Positions 5,850 through 7,148 of a DNA stretch of 7,148 nt are shown piece after piece. The DNA is from Candidatus Dadabacteria bacterium RIFCSPHIGHO2_12_FULL_53_21. GTDB lineage: Bacteria; Desulfobacterota_D; UBA1144; Nemesobacterales; UBA2774. A program made the translations under genes and the position numbers. The notes beneath the pieces were generated by a model. It searched no databases. It saw only the letters and a program-made list of their open reading frames with translations, and was not told where the DNA came from. Each line of letters begins with the position of its first letter. The stretch's first letter is position 1. The DNA is taken from positions 1-7,148 of the forward strand of contig MFCJ01000107.1 of the NCBI GenBank assembly GCA_001775255.1, given 5' to 3'.

Positions 5850-6620
5850 ATGTCCTGGAATCCGGAGCTTTATCATAAATTTCAGTCCGAGAGGTTCGCG
5901 CCTTTCGAAGACCTTATCGGTCTGATTGTCGTCAGGGAAGGGCTCTCGGCGATAGACCTCGGGTGCGGTACGGGCGAGCTGACGACCATGCTTGCAGACC
6001 GCCTGCCCGGCAGTGACGTGCTCGGAATCGATTCCTCTCCCGAGATGCTCGAGCAGGCCAAGTCGAAAGAGAGGGAGGGACTAAGGTTTGAGCTGAGAGC
6101 GATAGAGGATGCCGCCGGGGAGTGGGATCTGGTTTTCTCAAACGCCGCCATACAGTGGGTCGAGGACCACGCCGGGCTGATTCCGTCGCTGTTTACCCTG
6201 GTGAGTCCCGGTGGACAGATCGCGGTCCAGCTCCCTTCCAACCACAACCACGAAACTCAGATGCTGGTGCACGAAGTCGCGAAGGAACCCCCTTTCGCAG
6301 ATGCGCTCAAGGGGTGGACGAGGAAACCCCCCGTATTGTCGATAAACGCTTACGCGGAGCTCCTGTACCAATCCGGGGGAATGAACATAAATGTTTTTGA
6401 GAAGGTATTCCCGCACGTGTTGAGGGATACCGATGCCGTTATCGACTGGCTTTCGGGCACTATGCTGCGGCCTTATTTCGATCGTCTGCCCGAAGAGCTG
6501 CACGGCCGGTTCATGGATAGATACAGGAAGAGGCTCGGGGAAATCTATCCGTCTGAACCGGTATTCTATCCGTTCAGGCGAATATTTTTCTCGGCAATGA
6601 AAACGAATTTGCACGGATAG
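5850..6620 (+). CDS. tam: Trans-aconitate 2-methyltransferase family, SAM-dependent
   Basis: A 256-residue class I methyltransferase. Tam uses S-adenosylmethionine to methylate trans-aconitate, a spontaneous by-product that inhibits aconitase; it is soluble. The SAM-binding motif I is AIDLGCGTGE (34-43), and the acidic residue after the second strand is Asp61 in GIDSSPEML. FSNAAIQWVEDH followed by LVSPGGQIAVQLPSN is motif IV and beyond, in the form typical of Tam. The C-terminal part, with IDWLSGTMLRPY and RYRKRLGEIYP, matches the Tam-specific cap rather than a generic methyltransferase. Length is close to E. coli Tam (252). The start at ATG 5850 gives MSWNPELYHKF, like the E. coli N-terminus, with GAAGG upstream; an in-frame GTG at 5826 would add eight unmatched residues. 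The true substrate could be a related acid. Confidence 0.9.
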   Translation: MSWNPELYHKFQSERFAPFEDLIGLIVVREGLSAIDLGCGTGELTTMLADRLPGSDVLGIDSSPEMLEQAKSKEREGLRFELRAIEDAAGEWDLVFSNAAIQWVEDHAGLIPSLFTLVSPGGQIAVQLPSNHNHETQMLVHEVAKEPPFADALKGWTRKPPVLSINAYAELLYQSGGMNINVFEKVFPHVLRDTDAVIDWLSGTMLRPYFDRLPEELHGRFMDRYRKRLGEIYPSEPVFYPFRRIFFSAMKTNLHG

Positions 6621-6658
6621 GAAGATAAGCGGCGCGCTATAGGAGTAAGGAGGCACGG

Positions 6659-7148
6659 ATGCCTGAAAAGAGATTCTCGAAAAGAGAGGCCGTCGAGTTC
6701 GGATGGCGGACGATGAGGGCCAACATAGCTATTTTTATTATATTCCTCGTCGTTTCGATGCTCGCGGGTTTTTTCTTCAGCGGGTTTGCGGGACTGTTTG
6801 AAAAACGCCTGCCTGTGCTGTCCCTCATTTTCAACCTCGGGTACATCCTTCTGACGATTGCGATAAACATAGTCGGAATCAAAATCGCGTTGAAGTTCTG
6901 TGATAATGACCAAAGGGCCATGGCGGAGGTAATATCATTTACCCCCGCCCAGTTCTTAAAGTTCGCTGCAGGATATATACTCTACAGCCTCCTGGTCGCG
7001 GCGGGCTTGATATTGCTCATAGTCCCGGGCCTGATCTTTATGGTCAAGTACCAATACGCTATATATTTCATTGCCGACAAGGATACGGACATAAGCGGAG
7101 CATTTCAAAGGAGCTCCGCTATAACCAGAGGGATCAAGTGGGAGCTCT
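6659..7148 (+). CDS. Multi-pass membrane protein of unknown function, N-terminal part
   Basis: This gene begins at the ATG at 6659 and is cut by the right edge after 163 residues. The start is clear: AAGGAGG (6647-6653) lies 5 bases upstream. A charged N-terminus (1-21) is followed by hydrophobic segments at about 22-46, 52-78 and 102-128. A soluble stretch then reads ADKDTDISGAFQRSSAITRG. The pattern of a hydrophobic segment ending in IVPGLIF, a Tyr-rich YQYAIYFIADKD, and 'AFQRSSAITRG..W' resembles the integral membrane domains grouped near DUF975 and the membrane domain of glycerophosphoryl diester phosphodiesterases, where 'VPGxxxxxRxxxxxxxxxxE...AxxxSxxxTKGxxW' recurs. No function is established for such proteins. 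It lies 38 bases after tam on the same strand and could be cotranscribed. The family call is tentative. Confidence 0.8.
   Translation, partial: MPEKRFSKREAVEFGWRTMRANIAIFIIFLVVSMLAGFFFSGFAGLFEKRLPVLSLIFNLGYILLTIAINIVGIKIALKFCDNDQRAMAEVISFTPAQFLKFAAGYILYSLLVAAGLILLIVPGLIFMVKYQYAIYFIADKDTDISGAFQRSSAITRGIKWEL

Noticed and set aside
6138..6656. 172-residue open frame on the minus strand
   Set aside because: It is antisense to tam, rich in Arg and Pro with no recognisable motif, and lacks a convincing start.

Overview
The window is an ordinary-looking stretch of bacterial chromosome with balanced to slightly GC-rich composition, dense coding, strong Shine-Dalgarno (SD) sites and sigma70-type hexamers. 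A likely lipoprotein, complete lysine-branch enzymes and the overall gene mix suggest a Gram-negative, probably uncultivated, lineage (Desulfobacterota-like or a similar deep group). That placement is inference; no marker gene here settles it. There are eleven genes, two cut by the window ends. I see no tRNA or rRNA gene, mobile element, CRISPR array or phage gene, and no gene-free stretch over 300 bases.

Layout from left to right. A luciferase-like flavin monooxygenase fragment (minus strand, cut at the left edge) is divergent from a predicted lipoprotein cyclophilin with a clear promoter. The cyclophilin is convergent with a minus-strand block running from about 5713 down to 1130. In transcription order this block is: crcB (fluoride channel) and a DUF190 PII-like gene; then an RpiB/LacA/LacB-family protein, asd and a PH-like/zinc-ribbon gene linked by stop/start overlaps; then dapA with its own promoter, and rnhB. 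Divergent from crcB on the plus strand are tam (trans-aconitate methyltransferase type) and a multi-pass membrane protein cut by the right edge.

How they work together: asd makes aspartate semialdehyde and dapA condenses it with pyruvate, so two consecutive steps towards diaminopimelate and lysine sit side by side. crcB and DUF190 form a small fluoride-tolerance unit. rnhB, the cyclophilin and tam are housekeeping or damage-control functions.

The points most worth a second look are the RpiB-family protein, which keeps the fold signature and catalytic Cys but has lost the ring-opening His and the phosphate-binding residues, and the uncharacterised PH-like/zinc-ribbon protein translationally coupled to asd. 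I found no convincing evidence of a wholly new multi-gene system.
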